Assembly (NCBI RefSeq): GCF_003436275.1
Contig: NZ_QSOP01000004.1
Coordinates: 62,001 to 126,000 of the forward strand
Reading direction: 5' to 3'
From: Collinsella sp. TM09-10AT
Lineage (GTDB): Bacteria > Actinomycetota > Coriobacteriia > Coriobacteriales > Coriobacteriaceae
DNA: 64,000 bases
This document shows positions 28,310 through 37,317 of this stretch, in pieces. Under the pieces are notes generated by a model, which ran no database searches, was not told the origin of the DNA, and was given only the letters and a program-made list of their open reading frames with translations. The translations under genes and the position numbers were made by a program. The first letter of the stretch is position 1. Every line of letters begins with the position of its first letter.

Positions 28310-29502
28310 CTGTTAAGCGGGCTACAGCTGTTCAGCCGACGGTCGGGCGAGCTAAAGCCCGAGTCAAACGTAACGACGCATGAGGCATTGGGTCGGCGCT
28401 CGTGCACGATGCGCGTGACGAGCTCCAGCAGCTCCTCGTCGGATATGTCAAAGCCGTCGGGGCGCACCAGGTCAAACGAAACGAACCCGTCGTGCTCGTG
28501 CAGGTCGTGGATGGAGAGCGCGGGGTCGATCTGCATAACGCCGCGCTTGACCCAGCCGCGCAAATCATCGCCGGTTGTCGCGATGGGGTCGCAGTGCAGC
28601 GTGATGCCAATGCCCATCTGGCGCTTGATGTCGTGCTCGATGGTGTCCAGGATCTCGTGGTGCTCAAATGCGTCGCCCTCGCCGGGCATCTCCACGTGAG
28701 CGCTGGCAAACTGACGACCGGGGCCGTAGTCGTGCACCATCAGGTCGTGTGTGCCCAAGACCTGCGGATAGGACATGATCTTGTCGCGGATTGCCTGGAC
28801 GAGCTTGGGGTCGGGCGCTTGCCCCAGCAACGGGCTGATGGCGTCGCGCACTAGGCCCATGCCGCTGATGCAGATGAAGATGCCCACACCCAGGCCTGCC
28901 CAGCCATCGAGGTCAAAGCCGGTCGTCTGCGAAATAAGCGCCGCCACCAAGACCGAGCCCGAGGTGATGACGTCGTTTTTGGAGTCCTGTGCTGTGGCAA
29001 TGAGTGTTTCGGAATCGATACGGTTGCCCAGCGCGCGGTTGAATGCGGCCATCCAGAGCTTAACGAGCATGGATGTAGCCAGTGCCGCAAGGGAAACGAG
29101 CGTGTAAGCGGTGGGGGAAGGCTTGATGATCTTGGTGACCGACTCGAGGATCAGGTTGATGCCGACGGCGCAAACCAGGACGGCGACAAACAAGCCGGCG
29201 AGGTACTCGTAGCGGCCGTGGCCATAGGGGTGGCCTTCGTCTGCCGGGCGGCTGGCGAGGCGGAACCCGAGCAGGCTCACGATGTTGCTCGAGGCATCGG
29301 AGAGGTTGTTGAAAGCGTCGGCGATGAGGGAGACGGAGCCAGCGAGCAGGCCCGCGATGCCCTTGGCCAGGCACAAGGTGATGTTGAGGCCAATGCAGAT
29401 GAGGCTTGCGGCGAAGCCCGCGTTGGTGCGGCGGGAGGTATCGACCGGCTCGCCCTCGCTGCCGGGAACAAGCGTATGTACCAGCCGATTTACAAATAGC
29501 AT
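28306..29502 (-). CDS. Cation diffusion facilitator, predicted Mn2+ exporter
   Basis: About 398 residues with six predicted membrane helices and a C-terminal cytoplasmic domain. The TM2 metal motif reads ADAFNNLSD (NxxxD) and the TM5 motif reads QDSKND (DxxxD), giving an N-D-D-D site. Zinc exporters such as YiiP use D/H-xxxD with histidine at TM5; the NDDD arrangement is characteristic of manganese exporters such as MntE. HPYGHGRYEYLAG between TM2 and TM3 is a family signature. I chose ATG 29502 because GAGGACG lies 9 nt upstream; ATG 29523 has no ribosome site. It is probably monocistronic. Confidence 0.85.
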   Translation of the reverse strand: MLFVNRLVHTLVPGSEGEPVDTSRRTNAGFAASLICIGLNITLCLAKGIAGLLAGSVSLIADAFNNLSDASSNIVSLLGFRLASRPADEGHPYGHGRYEYLAGLFVAVLVCAVGINLILESVTKIIKPSPTAYTLVSLAALATSMLVKLWMAAFNRALGNRIDSETLIATAQDSKNDVITSGSVLVAALISQTTGFDLDGWAGLGVGIFICISGMGLVRDAISPLLGQAPDPKLVQAIRDKIMSYPQVLGTHDLMVHDYGPGRQFASAHVEMPGEGDAFEHHEILDTIEHDIKRQMGIGITLHCDPIATTGDDLRGWVKRGVMQIDPALSIHDLHEHDGFVSFDLVRPDGFDISDEELLELVTRIVHERRPNASCVVTFDSGFSSPDRRLNSCSPLNS

Positions 29503-29720
29503 AGCGGTCGTCCTCACAATCATGTTTAAGGGGATAGTGTAGCTCGCGCGGGGGCGCCGTGCACCGATACTCAGAAAATGCAGCAATAGTCTGCCGGTGC
29601 TAACGAGCGAGCCTTCTCGTCTGCCTGGGTGGTCCATTTTGGGCCACATGGGTATGGGCACGTGCTTACCTGCCCAACATACTTAATGTCGACAGCCCCA
29701 GTGCAAAGGAGGACGTATTC

Positions 29721-31058
29721 ATGGACGAGATGTTTGCCATTAAATGCCAAAACTGCGGCGGCCCTATGTACTCACACCAGGCTAAACGCAGCTTTGAGTG
29801 CGCCTATTGCGGCACGGTCGTTCCGTGGCAGGCCGATGCGGGGGAGCCCAAGAGCGCCCTGGGCATTCGCCATACGCCACTGACGGTTGTCGATGGGCTG
29901 CTTAAGCTCACGCATGTGTCGCAGCTCGAGCGCCCGGTGGACCCCGACTGGTATTTCTTTAATGAGCACTGGCGCAATCAGTCGGTTCTGGAGCATCTGC
30001 TGTGGGAAGACCGCGGCACGGCGCAGGAGTTCCAAGAAGCCACGCACGTGAGCATTCCCTGCCCCTTCTGCGGCGCGTCCTTTGAGGGCGAGTCAACGCA
30101 GCGTGTGTTTGAGTGCCCGTCCTGCGGCAACAAGATCGGCATTGCCGACCTGCTCAAGCCCGGTACGTTTAGCAAACGTCTGACCATGGGCGTGGGTGCG
30201 GAGTATGTGCCGGAGCAGGGTATTCCCTGCGAAATCTCACCGCAGCAGGCACGTGCCAACGCGCTGCAGCTGGTGCGCCAGTACCCGGATGCCTTTGCCG
30301 GGCACGACGTGGAAGACGCGATCCAAAACGACATGATGCTCTTCTATTTCCCCATGGCGCTGGCGGACCTGCGTATGATGGCGAGCTTCCCGGGCAAGGG
30401 CCTGAGCAAGGAGACCTTGGTGTACTACGAGGTACTCGATTGGGCGTATCCGCGGGCAAACTACCTGGACGTTCGTCTTATGGGCATTTTGGAGCCGTGG
30501 GACTTTGGCAAGGTGGGGCCGTTCGATCCTGCCATGCAGGAGGGCGACTTTCGCGTTGTCTCCGTCGATGCATCTACCAAGGACCAGGTGGTCATTGATA
30601 AGCTGGCGCTCGACATTGCCGGCAACGATGCCGAGGCGGTACTGGGGCTCAATAAAAAGAGCATTCGCATGTGGGCGCGCAAGGCCCGCAAGCAAAAGGA
30701 CGGTCTGGTGATGGTGCCGGTCTACTTTGTCGATCGTCCGGCGACGGATAGCCGCGACGGCGAGCAGGTGCGCATCGCCGTGAACGGCCAGACGGGCCGC
30801 GCGGCCGCGGTGGTGTTTAGCGACAAGCGCGAGACGCATATCGTGGCGCCGCTCAACCTGAGCCTTCATCTGTCCGGCGAGAGCACCGTGCACGCCACGC
30901 CCATCGAGGTCAAATACGTTAAGTCGCCGTTTCTGTACCAGATCGTGCGCCGTGGAGGCGGCGAGCAACCGCGCCAGGTTGCAGCCGCCGTCGAGGGTTC
31001 CTACCGAGAAGAAAAGCCCAAACGCAAGGGCTTGCTCGCTGCGATCTTTGGGAAGTAG
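29721..31058 (+). CDS. Double zinc-ribbon protein of unknown function
   Basis: 445 residues. The first TFIIB-type zinc ribbon is at about 7-31 (CQNCGG...CAYCG). A second at about 113-136 is CPFCGAS...CPSCG. The remaining 300 residues are soluble alpha/beta without a motif I recognise, ending in a basic tail KPKRKGLLAAIFGK. No signal peptide or membrane helix is visible. AAAGGAGG precedes the ATG. It is divergent from the CDF exporter and convergent with the YhcG-type nuclease gene. Confidence 0.75.
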   Translation: MDEMFAIKCQNCGGPMYSHQAKRSFECAYCGTVVPWQADAGEPKSALGIRHTPLTVVDGLLKLTHVSQLERPVDPDWYFFNEHWRNQSVLEHLLWEDRGTAQEFQEATHVSIPCPFCGASFEGESTQRVFECPSCGNKIGIADLLKPGTFSKRLTMGVGAEYVPEQGIPCEISPQQARANALQLVRQYPDAFAGHDVEDAIQNDMMLFYFPMALADLRMMASFPGKGLSKETLVYYEVLDWAYPRANYLDVRLMGILEPWDFGKVGPFDPAMQEGDFRVVSVDASTKDQVVIDKLALDIAGNDAEAVLGLNKKSIRMWARKARKQKDGLVMVPVYFVDRPATDSRDGEQVRIAVNGQTGRAAAVVFSDKRETHIVAPLNLSLHLSGESTVHATPIEVKYVKSPFLYQIVRRGGGEQPRQVAAAVEGSYREEKPKRKGLLAAIFGK

Positions 31059-31115
31059 GGAAGCGCAGCGCGGGACGGCTCACAGGCGTGCGGGCGTTTC
31101 GGTCGCAACGTGCTG

Positions 31116-32165
31116 CTACCCTTGCGTTTCGCCATTGGTCGCTTCGTTGATGGCGCGGTACTCGGCACTCAGCTCGCGCGCCAGCTCTTCCTTGCTTGGA
31201 AGATACGGCAGGTATTTGGCGGCAAACACTTGGTCGTTGTCTTCGGGCAGCGTGTACTCGACGATCGAATCGCTTTTGTCCGCGCAGAGCACGATGCCTA
31301 TGGGCGGATTGTCGCCTTCGTTCATGAGCTCACGCGTGTAGTAGTTCACATACATTTGCATCTGGCCCAGGTCCTGATGCGTAAGGTCATCGGTCTTAAG
31401 GTCGATGAGCACGAAGCAGCGCATCAGATAGTTGTAAAAAACAAGGTCAATATAGAAATGGCGCCCATCAAAGGTGATGCGCTTTTGGCGCGCCTCGAAA
31501 GCGAAGCCACGGCCAAGCTCCAGCAGGAACTTCTGAAGATGTGTGATGAGCGCCTGCTCTAGATCGCTCTCGCGAAACGCAGTATCGTCCGAGAAACCTA
31601 AAAACTCCAGTACATATGGATCGCGGATGATATCCTCGGGGCGACGAGCTGGGGCGCTCTTTTGGATTTCTTGGGTGACAGCCTCCTTGTCTTTGCTGGC
31701 AAGTAGGCGCTCGCGGAACATGGTGTTGATCTGGCGTTCGAGCTGGCGCGTGCTCCAGCGAGAGTCGGCGCATTCGTTCATGTACCAGGTGCGAGCTTCG
31801 GGGTCAGGAATGCGTATTAACCTGCGGTAATGTGTCCAGCTCAATTCGGGACGCAGTGAGTCCCGAATTGGAAATGCAAGATAGAACTGACGCATTTTGC
31901 GCAGCTCTCTTGCTCCAAAACCTTTACCAAAATCCTTGGTAAGTCTGATTGCGAGGGCCTTGAGCAGCGCCTCTCCATACTTGGCGCGCTCCTCTCCGCC
32001 CTGCTCATCAACTATGCTCTTGCCGATCTCCCAATACGCCTCAACCATCGCAAAGTTAACGGCGGTATAGGCCTTGTCGCGAGCGGCGTTGAGAATCGAG
32101 GAAACCTGCTTGTAAAAACCTTCGGGCACGATTGCCGATTCTCCACGGTTTACCAGTTCGCCCAT
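31116..32165 (-). CDS. DUF1016/YhcG family PD-(D/E)XK nuclease
   Basis: 349 residues. The N-terminal DUF1016_N helical domain contains YWEIGKSIVDEQ and ELRKMRQFYLAFP. The C-terminal nuclease domain has FEARQKRI, FYIDLVFYN and CFVLIDLKTDDLTHQDLGQM, which supply the Asp and (D/E)xK-type residues; QMQMYVNYY and GIVLCADK are typical YhcG blocks. Related proteins often sit beside restriction-modification or mobile genes, but none are nearby. The start is ATG 32165, or GTG 32168; its ribosome site is weak. The gene is monocistronic. Confidence 0.88.
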   Translation of the reverse strand: MGELVNRGESAIVPEGFYKQVSSILNAARDKAYTAVNFAMVEAYWEIGKSIVDEQGGEERAKYGEALLKALAIRLTKDFGKGFGARELRKMRQFYLAFPIRDSLRPELSWTHYRRLIRIPDPEARTWYMNECADSRWSTRQLERQINTMFRERLLASKDKEAVTQEIQKSAPARRPEDIIRDPYVLEFLGFSDDTAFRESDLEQALITHLQKFLLELGRGFAFEARQKRITFDGRHFYIDLVFYNYLMRCFVLIDLKTDDLTHQDLGQMQMYVNYYTRELMNEGDNPPIGIVLCADKSDSIVEYTLPEDNDQVFAAKYLPYLPSKEELARELSAEYRAINEATNGETQG

Positions 32166-32333
32166 CACTGTCGCCCCACTTTCCTCTTGTGGAATGCATC
32201 TTTATCGCATCTAGTTTAAAGCCTCGCGCGGACACGAATTGCTGTGCTGTCTGGCACCTTCGCATGGGAGCCTTGCGGTGACTAAAATGTGACCATAAAG
32301 GCAGTTTTAGCGAACCCCACGGGAGTGACATGC

Positions 32334-32603
32334 ATGGACAAGAACACGCTGCTATTCCAGGATAAAGGTTCGGGTAGGTTTAAAGACGTCAAGATCTACC
32401 CTAACCGTATTGAGGTGCTCAAGAAGGGCACGTTTGGTGGCAAGCACACCGAGATTGTTTACCTTAAGGACATCACTGGGGTCAACAGGATCAAGGGTCG
32501 CGACGTTTTCCTGCGCAATCGACTGTTAACCGCTTGCGTCTTTAGTCTGAGCAGTCGTGCGAAGGCCCAGGAGTTTGTTAACGCGCTGAACATGGTGATG
32601 TAG
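32334..32603 (+). CDS. Small PH-like domain protein
   Basis: 89 residues, MDKNTLLFQDKGSGRFKDV onward. The pattern of short beta strands (VKIYPNRIEVLKK, EIVYLKDITGVNRI, LLTACVFSL) and one C-terminal helix (RAKAQEFVNAL) is that of bacterial PH-like or short GRAM-type domains. No catalytic residues or membrane segments are present. GGGAG lies at suitable distance before the ATG. Function unknown. Confidence 0.7.
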   Translation: MDKNTLLFQDKGSGRFKDVKIYPNRIEVLKKGTFGGKHTEIVYLKDITGVNRIKGRDVFLRNRLLTACVFSLSSRAKAQEFVNALNMVM

Positions 32604-32628
32604 CCCATGGCGGCGTTCGGGCCAAGGT

Positions 32629-32668
32629 AAAAATCGGGGGCACAGAACGGTGTCCTGCGCCCCCGATT
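32629..32668 (-). terminator. Intrinsic terminator after the PI-PLC-like gene
   Basis: On the minus strand AATCGGGGGC pairs with GCCCCCGATT around a 17-nt loop and is followed by TTTTACC. It may also slow transcription coming from the small PH-like gene on the other strand. Confidence 0.75.
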
Positions 32669-32697
32669 GAGTCGATGTGTCTAAAAGGCGGGCTTGC

Positions 32698-35196
32698 CTA
32701 CTCGCTGTCGTCCCCAGCGTTGTCGCGGTCACTGGCAAGCATTGCTGCACCTGCGACCGTTGTCGCCACGGCGGCGGCAGCGAGCCCGGCGGCAACGCCA
32801 GAGCTGTCGCCCGTGTCGGCGAGCTTTCCGCCCGAGCCCTTGCCCTGGCCTCTCTTGTTGCTCTTGCCGTTCTTGTCGGCGCCGCCTGCGTTGGAACCCG
32901 TGTCGCTGCCGGTGCCGCCCGCACTGCCCGAGGCCGCTACGGTAAAGCTTGCGGCTCCGTCGCTGGCGAGCGTGTAGTTCTGCGCCGCGTCGCCCAAGAG
33001 ACCGTTCACGCGCACCCAGTACGTTCCTGCGGCAAATGTTTCGCCCTCGGCCATTGCCGTGCCCGGAGCGCCGTCCGCGTCGTGCACAAACTCGAGCTGG
33101 GCCGTGCAGGCATCGGTTTCGAGCTTGCCCTCGAGTGATGCCGCAATCTTGGCGCGCACGTCTTCGCCGGCCTTAAGGCCTTCGAGTCCCTCAAAATGGG
33201 GCGTCAGCGCGCGTGGATCGATATCGATGGGCACAGAGCCCTGCAGCCCCGTAACGGTCTCGTTGCCCAGGGCGTCGACATCCACGTATTCAATGGCAAA
33301 CGCATGGCCCGAAGCTGTCGCGTTGAGCGCGTTGCTGCTGTCAGCAAGGCGGAAATGACCCTCGCCAACGGTCTTGCCATCCTGGAATGAGGCATCGCTC
33401 AGCGAGTCGCCGTACGTCATGCGCATGCGGGTCGGGAGATAGTACGGGAGATAGTACGAAGCCGTCTGCTTGTGCTCCGTATCGTAATTGCGCTGGTAGA
33501 TGCTCCGGGCCAGCGCCGCATCAACAAAGTCGGATGCGATGATGCCAATGTGCTTGAGGTAATCTGACTTTGTATCCTCGGTGCCGCTGGGGTTGATGTA
33601 CGGGCTCTTATACGGATGCTCGTTGACTACTCGTGCCGAGGTAAAAGGATTGCCCCCGTGCGACAAGCCCGTGCAGCTGGTGTAGTTGATAGACCAGCAG
33701 CGCTCCAGGACTTGCTCCTTGGCCCCGTTATCGTCCTCGACATCTACCTCGTTGCGCGTGCGCCCGGTCGTTTCCTTCAGCGCATTATCGATCCAGCTGA
33801 GCTTGTCGGTTCCCGTGAGTTTGTACTTGTCCTGGGCGTATACCTTGGTGCAACAGGGCTCTTTGTCGCCTGTTTCCCCCGCGGCTTCAAAGCCCCGCGC
33901 GTCTTGGACGAGACACATAGTGGCGCTGTCGGAGTGAGCCTTGATCTTGTCATCCCATTCGGTAAGGTCGAGGCCCCACGTGTGGCCGCTTACACTGTTG
34001 CCGGCGAGCCTAAATCGACGCAGCAGAACGATCTTTCCGCGCACCTCGTGTAGCGCGGGGATTCGGCTCGACGTATAGAACAGTTTGGGGTTGTCGTCCA
34101 AAACCTTGGCGAAAGCCGTCGTAACACTTTCGTCGGTAGCCTCGTCGTTGCCTCGTGATACAAGCATGATGAGCGCTTCTGTCGGGTTTTCGTTCAAAAA
34201 CGTTTTGAAGTAGCCTATGACATCGGAAAGATGCATAAAGTACGCGTCTTTTTTGAGCAGGTAGTAATCCCCGTGGTCGATACCGGGGTCGTCGCCCTTT
34301 CCGAGCCGGATATCAAAATAGCGAATGCCTTCGAGCAACTGCGTGGGAATGTAATCCTGCTGGCATTTTACTTGCGAGGATTGGGGCTCAGTGTCGTTGT
34401 CCACGCTGCAGGTGCCCGAATCGTGCGTACCCGGGATGCTCAGCTCGTCGAGGAACTTGTTGTCGTCGACGTATTTCATCCAACATGGCCCATCGACGTA
34501 GCTGCTGTACGTGATCCAGTCGAGGCTGCTAACCGTGGCATCGTTCTTTTTCATGTCGTAACCGATAAGTTCGAGCTCCCACGGAATGCTCTTACTCTTA
34601 TGGCAGATCTTATTGTTGTCCTGGTCTTCGCCGTTCGATTCTATTGCCAGGTACTTAATGTCTTTTTTCTCGGTTTCTTTCTCGACCGTGCGGTCTCGGA
34701 TGATATAGGTTCCGTTTGATTGACGCTCGAACGCAAAAGCGCGGCTGGGCTTGTTGTCATACTCGCCGCCCCATACGTGGATGACCTTTCCATCTTTGTC
34801 AGAGTCGTCGTCGACCGACCAAATGCTGTAGCCCGTCTTTTTATGCTCTTCGAAATTGAGCAAGGTGCGGATAGCATACCAGTTTGTATCGTCATTCTTG
34901 GTCGTTACGTTCTCAAGGATGAGCTTGCTGGACGTGCCGTCGTTAAACAGGTGGCAGACGTTGCCGCGAACGTTGCCGTCTTGGTTGACGCTCGCGGTGC
35001 GAAAATAGCCCGCGGGGCGAAGGCGAATGACGAAATTGTCGAGGCTGACTGACGCTGTGGCAGCGTCTTCTGCAAATGCCGCGCGCACGGGAAGGCCCAA
35101 TCCCGCGGTTTCGGGCAGGCTTACAAATGGCGACAATGCTGCGAGTCCTAGGCCCAACGTGAATGCTCGACGGCTGATGGCGTGGTGTTCGGTCAT
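32698..35196 (-). CDS. Tat-exported, sortase-anchored PI-PLC-like phospholipase
   Basis: 832 residues. The N-terminus has a twin-arginine signal, SRRAFTLGLGLAALSPF. A ricin-like or unknown beta domain follows (about 40-235). A phosphatidylinositol-specific phospholipase C catalytic domain begins near 250: SIPGTHDSGTC with the first catalytic His, EGIRYFDIRLG, and IDHGDYYL. A C-terminal Ig-like repeat region leads to KLADTGDSS near 790, a hydrophobic stretch and an acidic tail. LAxTG is the sorting signal recognised by class E sortases of high-GC actinobacteria. It is probably a wall-bound enzyme acting on phosphoinositides or GPI anchors. No sortase gene is in the window. GGAGG precedes the start. 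Confidence 0.88.
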   Translation of the reverse strand: MTEHHAISRRAFTLGLGLAALSPFVSLPETAGLGLPVRAAFAEDAATASVSLDNFVIRLRPAGYFRTASVNQDGNVRGNVCHLFNDGTSSKLILENVTTKNDDTNWYAIRTLLNFEEHKKTGYSIWSVDDDSDKDGKVIHVWGGEYDNKPSRAFAFERQSNGTYIIRDRTVEKETEKKDIKYLAIESNGEDQDNNKICHKSKSIPWELELIGYDMKKNDATVSSLDWITYSSYVDGPCWMKYVDDNKFLDELSIPGTHDSGTCSVDNDTEPQSSQVKCQQDYIPTQLLEGIRYFDIRLGKGDDPGIDHGDYYLLKKDAYFMHLSDVIGYFKTFLNENPTEALIMLVSRGNDEATDESVTTAFAKVLDDNPKLFYTSSRIPALHEVRGKIVLLRRFRLAGNSVSGHTWGLDLTEWDDKIKAHSDSATMCLVQDARGFEAAGETGDKEPCCTKVYAQDKYKLTGTDKLSWIDNALKETTGRTRNEVDVEDDNGAKEQVLERCWSINYTSCTGLSHGGNPFTSARVVNEHPYKSPYINPSGTEDTKSDYLKHIGIIASDFVDAALARSIYQRNYDTEHKQTASYYLPYYLPTRMRMTYGDSLSDASFQDGKTVGEGHFRLADSSNALNATASGHAFAIEYVDVDALGNETVTGLQGSVPIDIDPRALTPHFEGLEGLKAGEDVRAKIAASLEGKLETDACTAQLEFVHDADGAPGTAMAEGETFAAGTYWVRVNGLLGDAAQNYTLASDGAASFTVAASGSAGGTGSDTGSNAGGADKNGKSNKRGQGKGSGGKLADTGDSSGVAAGLAAAAVATTVAGAAMLASDRDNAGDDSE

Positions 35197-35395
35197 AACT
35201 CCTCCGTTCGCAGGGTGCGGTTATGCACTCATTTTGTTCACTATACTGCCCGGATGTCTAAACGTGTTGGCTTAATTGTCTGCGTGGCGCCATAAATCGG
35301 CGGGCGGACGCGTTGGGGCGCTTGTCTATTTGTGCTGCTACCGCGCTGGGGGTGGTTTTGCCGCCCGGCACCCTCGCGTTCGCCGGCTATCGGCA

Positions 35396-35431
35396 TAAGA
35401 AAAGGAGGGTCGGTTTACCGGCCCTCCCTGG
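35396..35431 (-). terminator. Intrinsic terminator after lipoprotein 1
   Basis: Minus strand: GGAGGGCCGGT / ACCGACCCTCC-type stem with a 3-nt loop, followed by TTTTCTT. The remaining bases between 35197 and 35500 hold the PI-PLC upstream region (a TATAGT hexamer lies near 35241) and nothing else I recognise. Confidence 0.8.
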
Positions 35432-35500
35432 GTACGAAGCGCTGGGGTACCGTCGCTTGTTTGCTCTGCGACCGTGTTTCCCGTTGCGCTCGCCAGTCGC

Positions 35501-36094
35501 TTAGCGCTTGATCTCGATATCGTCGAGCTTGACGTCCATGGCCTCGGTCTTGGCCTTGGCAATGTCATCGGCAAACTCCAGAGACTTCATCATGGTCTCG
35601 ACGGCGTCCTTGTGCTCCTCGACATTGTCGATGCTCACGTAAACGCTGCCGCCGCCTGCTTCGGTGAAGTACTCAGTCGTTACGCCGCCCGAGTGTGTAT
35701 AGGAAGCGTTGCGCCAAGTCTTGCCGTTGTACTTGACGGGATCATTCTCGGTCCACTCAAAGTTGGCCTTCCATTTGGCCTCGTAGCCGAACAGCTCGTC
35801 AGCGTTCTTGTCAGAGTCGAAGACAGGGATGAAGCGATCGCTGGCGTGCTCGCTCTCGGTGAACTTAAACTGGGCCCTGTCGGCGGTGTCGCCGGCAACG
35901 TCGGTGATCTCGACGCCCTCGGGCACCTCGACCTTAAACCAAATGAAGTCGGTCCTCATATCCACGGCTGGCTTTTCTGCGCCGCCGCCACCGCCACTGC
36001 CGGTAGCGCCGCCGCTTCCGCCGCAACCCACCAGGGCAACCGCGGCAAGGAGACTGATGCAGAGTGTGAGAATCGCAAAGGCCTTCTTTTTCAT
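35501..36094 (-). CDS. Lipoprotein, paralogue 1
   Basis: 197 residues. A lipoprotein signal peptide ends in lipobox LVGC with the lipidated cysteine at 24, followed by a Gly-rich linker. The mature domain contains DFIWFKVEVPEGVEI, RFIPVFDSDKN, YNGKTWRNASYT and VYVSIDNVEEHKDAVETMMKSLEF. The adjacent gene (36338-36940) shares all of these blocks, so the two arose by tandem duplication. The fold resembles small extracytoplasmic beta proteins; the ligand is unknown. AGGAGG precedes the start. Its own terminator follows. Confidence 0.85.
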   Translation of the reverse strand: MKKKAFAILTLCISLLAAVALVGCGGSGGATGSGGGGGAEKPAVDMRTDFIWFKVEVPEGVEITDVAGDTADRAQFKFTESEHASDRFIPVFDSDKNADELFGYEAKWKANFEWTENDPVKYNGKTWRNASYTHSGGVTTEYFTEAGGGSVYVSIDNVEEHKDAVETMMKSLEFADDIAKAKTEAMDVKLDDIEIKR

Positions 36095-36167
36095 GGTCGT
36101 GTCCTCCTCGATCTGTAACCGCCCATGGATTACCTGCCTTTACTGTACGCGTGGACGGCTCGCTAGG

Positions 36168-36185
36168 GTGGGCCATGTGTCCCAT
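36168..36185. repeat. 18-bp motif upstream of lipoprotein 1
   Basis: GTGGGCCATGTGTCCCAT, 74 bp upstream of the start. An identical copy lies upstream of the paralogous lipoprotein gene (37139-37156). It has partial dyad symmetry (TGGG...CCCA). Confidence 0.6.
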
Positions 36186-36231
36186 TCTGAGGGCCGGATT
36201 TGCGCCGACAAGTGGCAATATGCGCGGGTCC

Positions 36232-36268
36232 AAAAGAGGGGAGGGCCGATGCCTGTCGGCCCTCCCCG
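36232..36268 (-). terminator. Intrinsic terminator after lipoprotein 2
   Basis: Minus strand: GGGGAGGGCCGA / TCGGCCCTCCC stem followed by TCTTTTGG. It is similar in sequence to the terminator of lipoprotein 1, as expected of a duplicated unit. Confidence 0.8.
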
Positions 36269-36337
36269 GGGTTGGGTGCCCGTTGCTTTAATGGGGCGCA
36301 TGTGCGCAGGTGCGCGTAGGCGCGTGCGGGTGTCCCG

Positions 36338-36940
36338 TTACTTGAGCTCGATGCTCGAAATCTCGACTTCGCGCGCCTCGGAAACTGCCTCTGCCATGTC
36401 ATCGGGGAACTCGATGGAGTTGAGGAGCGTCTCGGCTTCTTTCTTGTGCTGGTCGAAGTTCGAGATGAGGACGTAGACGCTTCCCGGCTCAACGTCGGTA
36501 AAAAGCATGGTTGAGATGCCGCTGTTGTCCTCGTATGTTCCGACGAGCCACGTCCTGCCGTTATACTCGACGGACCCGCCATCCTTCCACTGGAACGTAT
36601 CCCCCTTCTTTTCTGCCTGGTCGGCGTGGGATTCCTCGGCTGTCATCGCTTTTTTCCAAACGGGGATAAAGCGATCGGCCGAGGCGTTCTCGTCTTCGGG
36701 GAAGGTGAGCTGGACCCTGTCGGCATTCTTGCCGGCGGAGTCGCTTACGCCGACGCCCTCGGGCATCTCGACCTTAAACCAGATAAAGTCGGTCTTCTTG
36801 GCGACGGGGGCCTTTTCCTTGCCCTCGCTCTTGGATGCGCTGCTGCCCCCGCCCGATGCGTTCCCGCCGCAGCCGACAAGGGCAAATGCGGCAAAGAGGG
36901 CGATGCAAAGGGAAAGGATTGATAGGGTCTTTTTCTTCAT
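36338..36940 (-). CDS. Lipoprotein, paralogue 2
   Basis: 200 residues starting MKKKTLSILSLCIALF, with lipobox LVGC and lipidated cysteine 24 exactly as in paralogue 1. The linker is Gly/Ser/Lys-rich rather than Gly only. Shared blocks include DFIWFKVEMPEGV, RFIPVWKKAM, YNGRTWLVGTY and VYVLISNFDQHKKEAETLLNSIEF. AGGAGG is placed well for ATG 36940; the open frame upstream of it has no signal sequence. Each copy has its own terminator and upstream motif, so they are a duplicated transcription unit rather than an operon. Confidence 0.85.
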   Translation of the reverse strand: MKKKTLSILSLCIALFAAFALVGCGGNASGGGSSASKSEGKEKAPVAKKTDFIWFKVEMPEGVGVSDSAGKNADRVQLTFPEDENASADRFIPVWKKAMTAEESHADQAEKKGDTFQWKDGGSVEYNGRTWLVGTYEDNSGISTMLFTDVEPGSVYVLISNFDQHKKEAETLLNSIEFPDDMAEAVSEAREVEISSIELK

Positions 36941-37317
36941 GGTGGCGTCCTCCTTGTCTGCCAGGGACATCGTGTGCCGCGGATCGCTGGGGCGGCGGTT
37001 GCGCGTGCACATGATGACTTTGTTTGCTGTGCGGTGATTCCTCCATTCGTCGTCCGGTGCCGTGATGAGCGTTGCCCCAACATGGGGCTCCTTACCTATA
37101 TGTATGCCCCAGTTGCCGCTGCCCGGGAGTCTCGAAACGTGGGCCATGTGTCCCATGTTTGCGTTGGCATGGCCTATCGTTCGTCATAGAAATCCGCGAT
37201 GGCCAGGTGCGCTGACGCCCATGTGCTTATGGGCTAGACTTAGCACCATTACGTGTTCGATGCGGTTGGTCGGCGGTTGCCGCCTGACCGATGTATATGA
37301 CTTGAAGGTGCGTGCGT
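36941..37317. other. Divergent intergenic region, lipoprotein 2 / fchA
   Basis: 377 bp without a supported gene. It holds the 18-bp repeated motif (37139-37156), a small perfect hairpin GCCCAT/ATGGGC (about 37217-37234), and a -10-like TAGACT just after it that may serve fchA. No riboswitch is recognisable. Confidence 0.45.
37139..37156. repeat. 18-bp motif upstream of lipoprotein 2
   Basis: Identical to 36168-36185, in the same orientation relative to its gene, 199 bp upstream of the start. Confidence 0.6.

Noticed and set aside
31116..32165. Defence island around the YhcG-type nuclease
   Set aside because: Neighbours are housekeeping or surface genes; no restriction-modification, Abi or toxin partner is adjacent.
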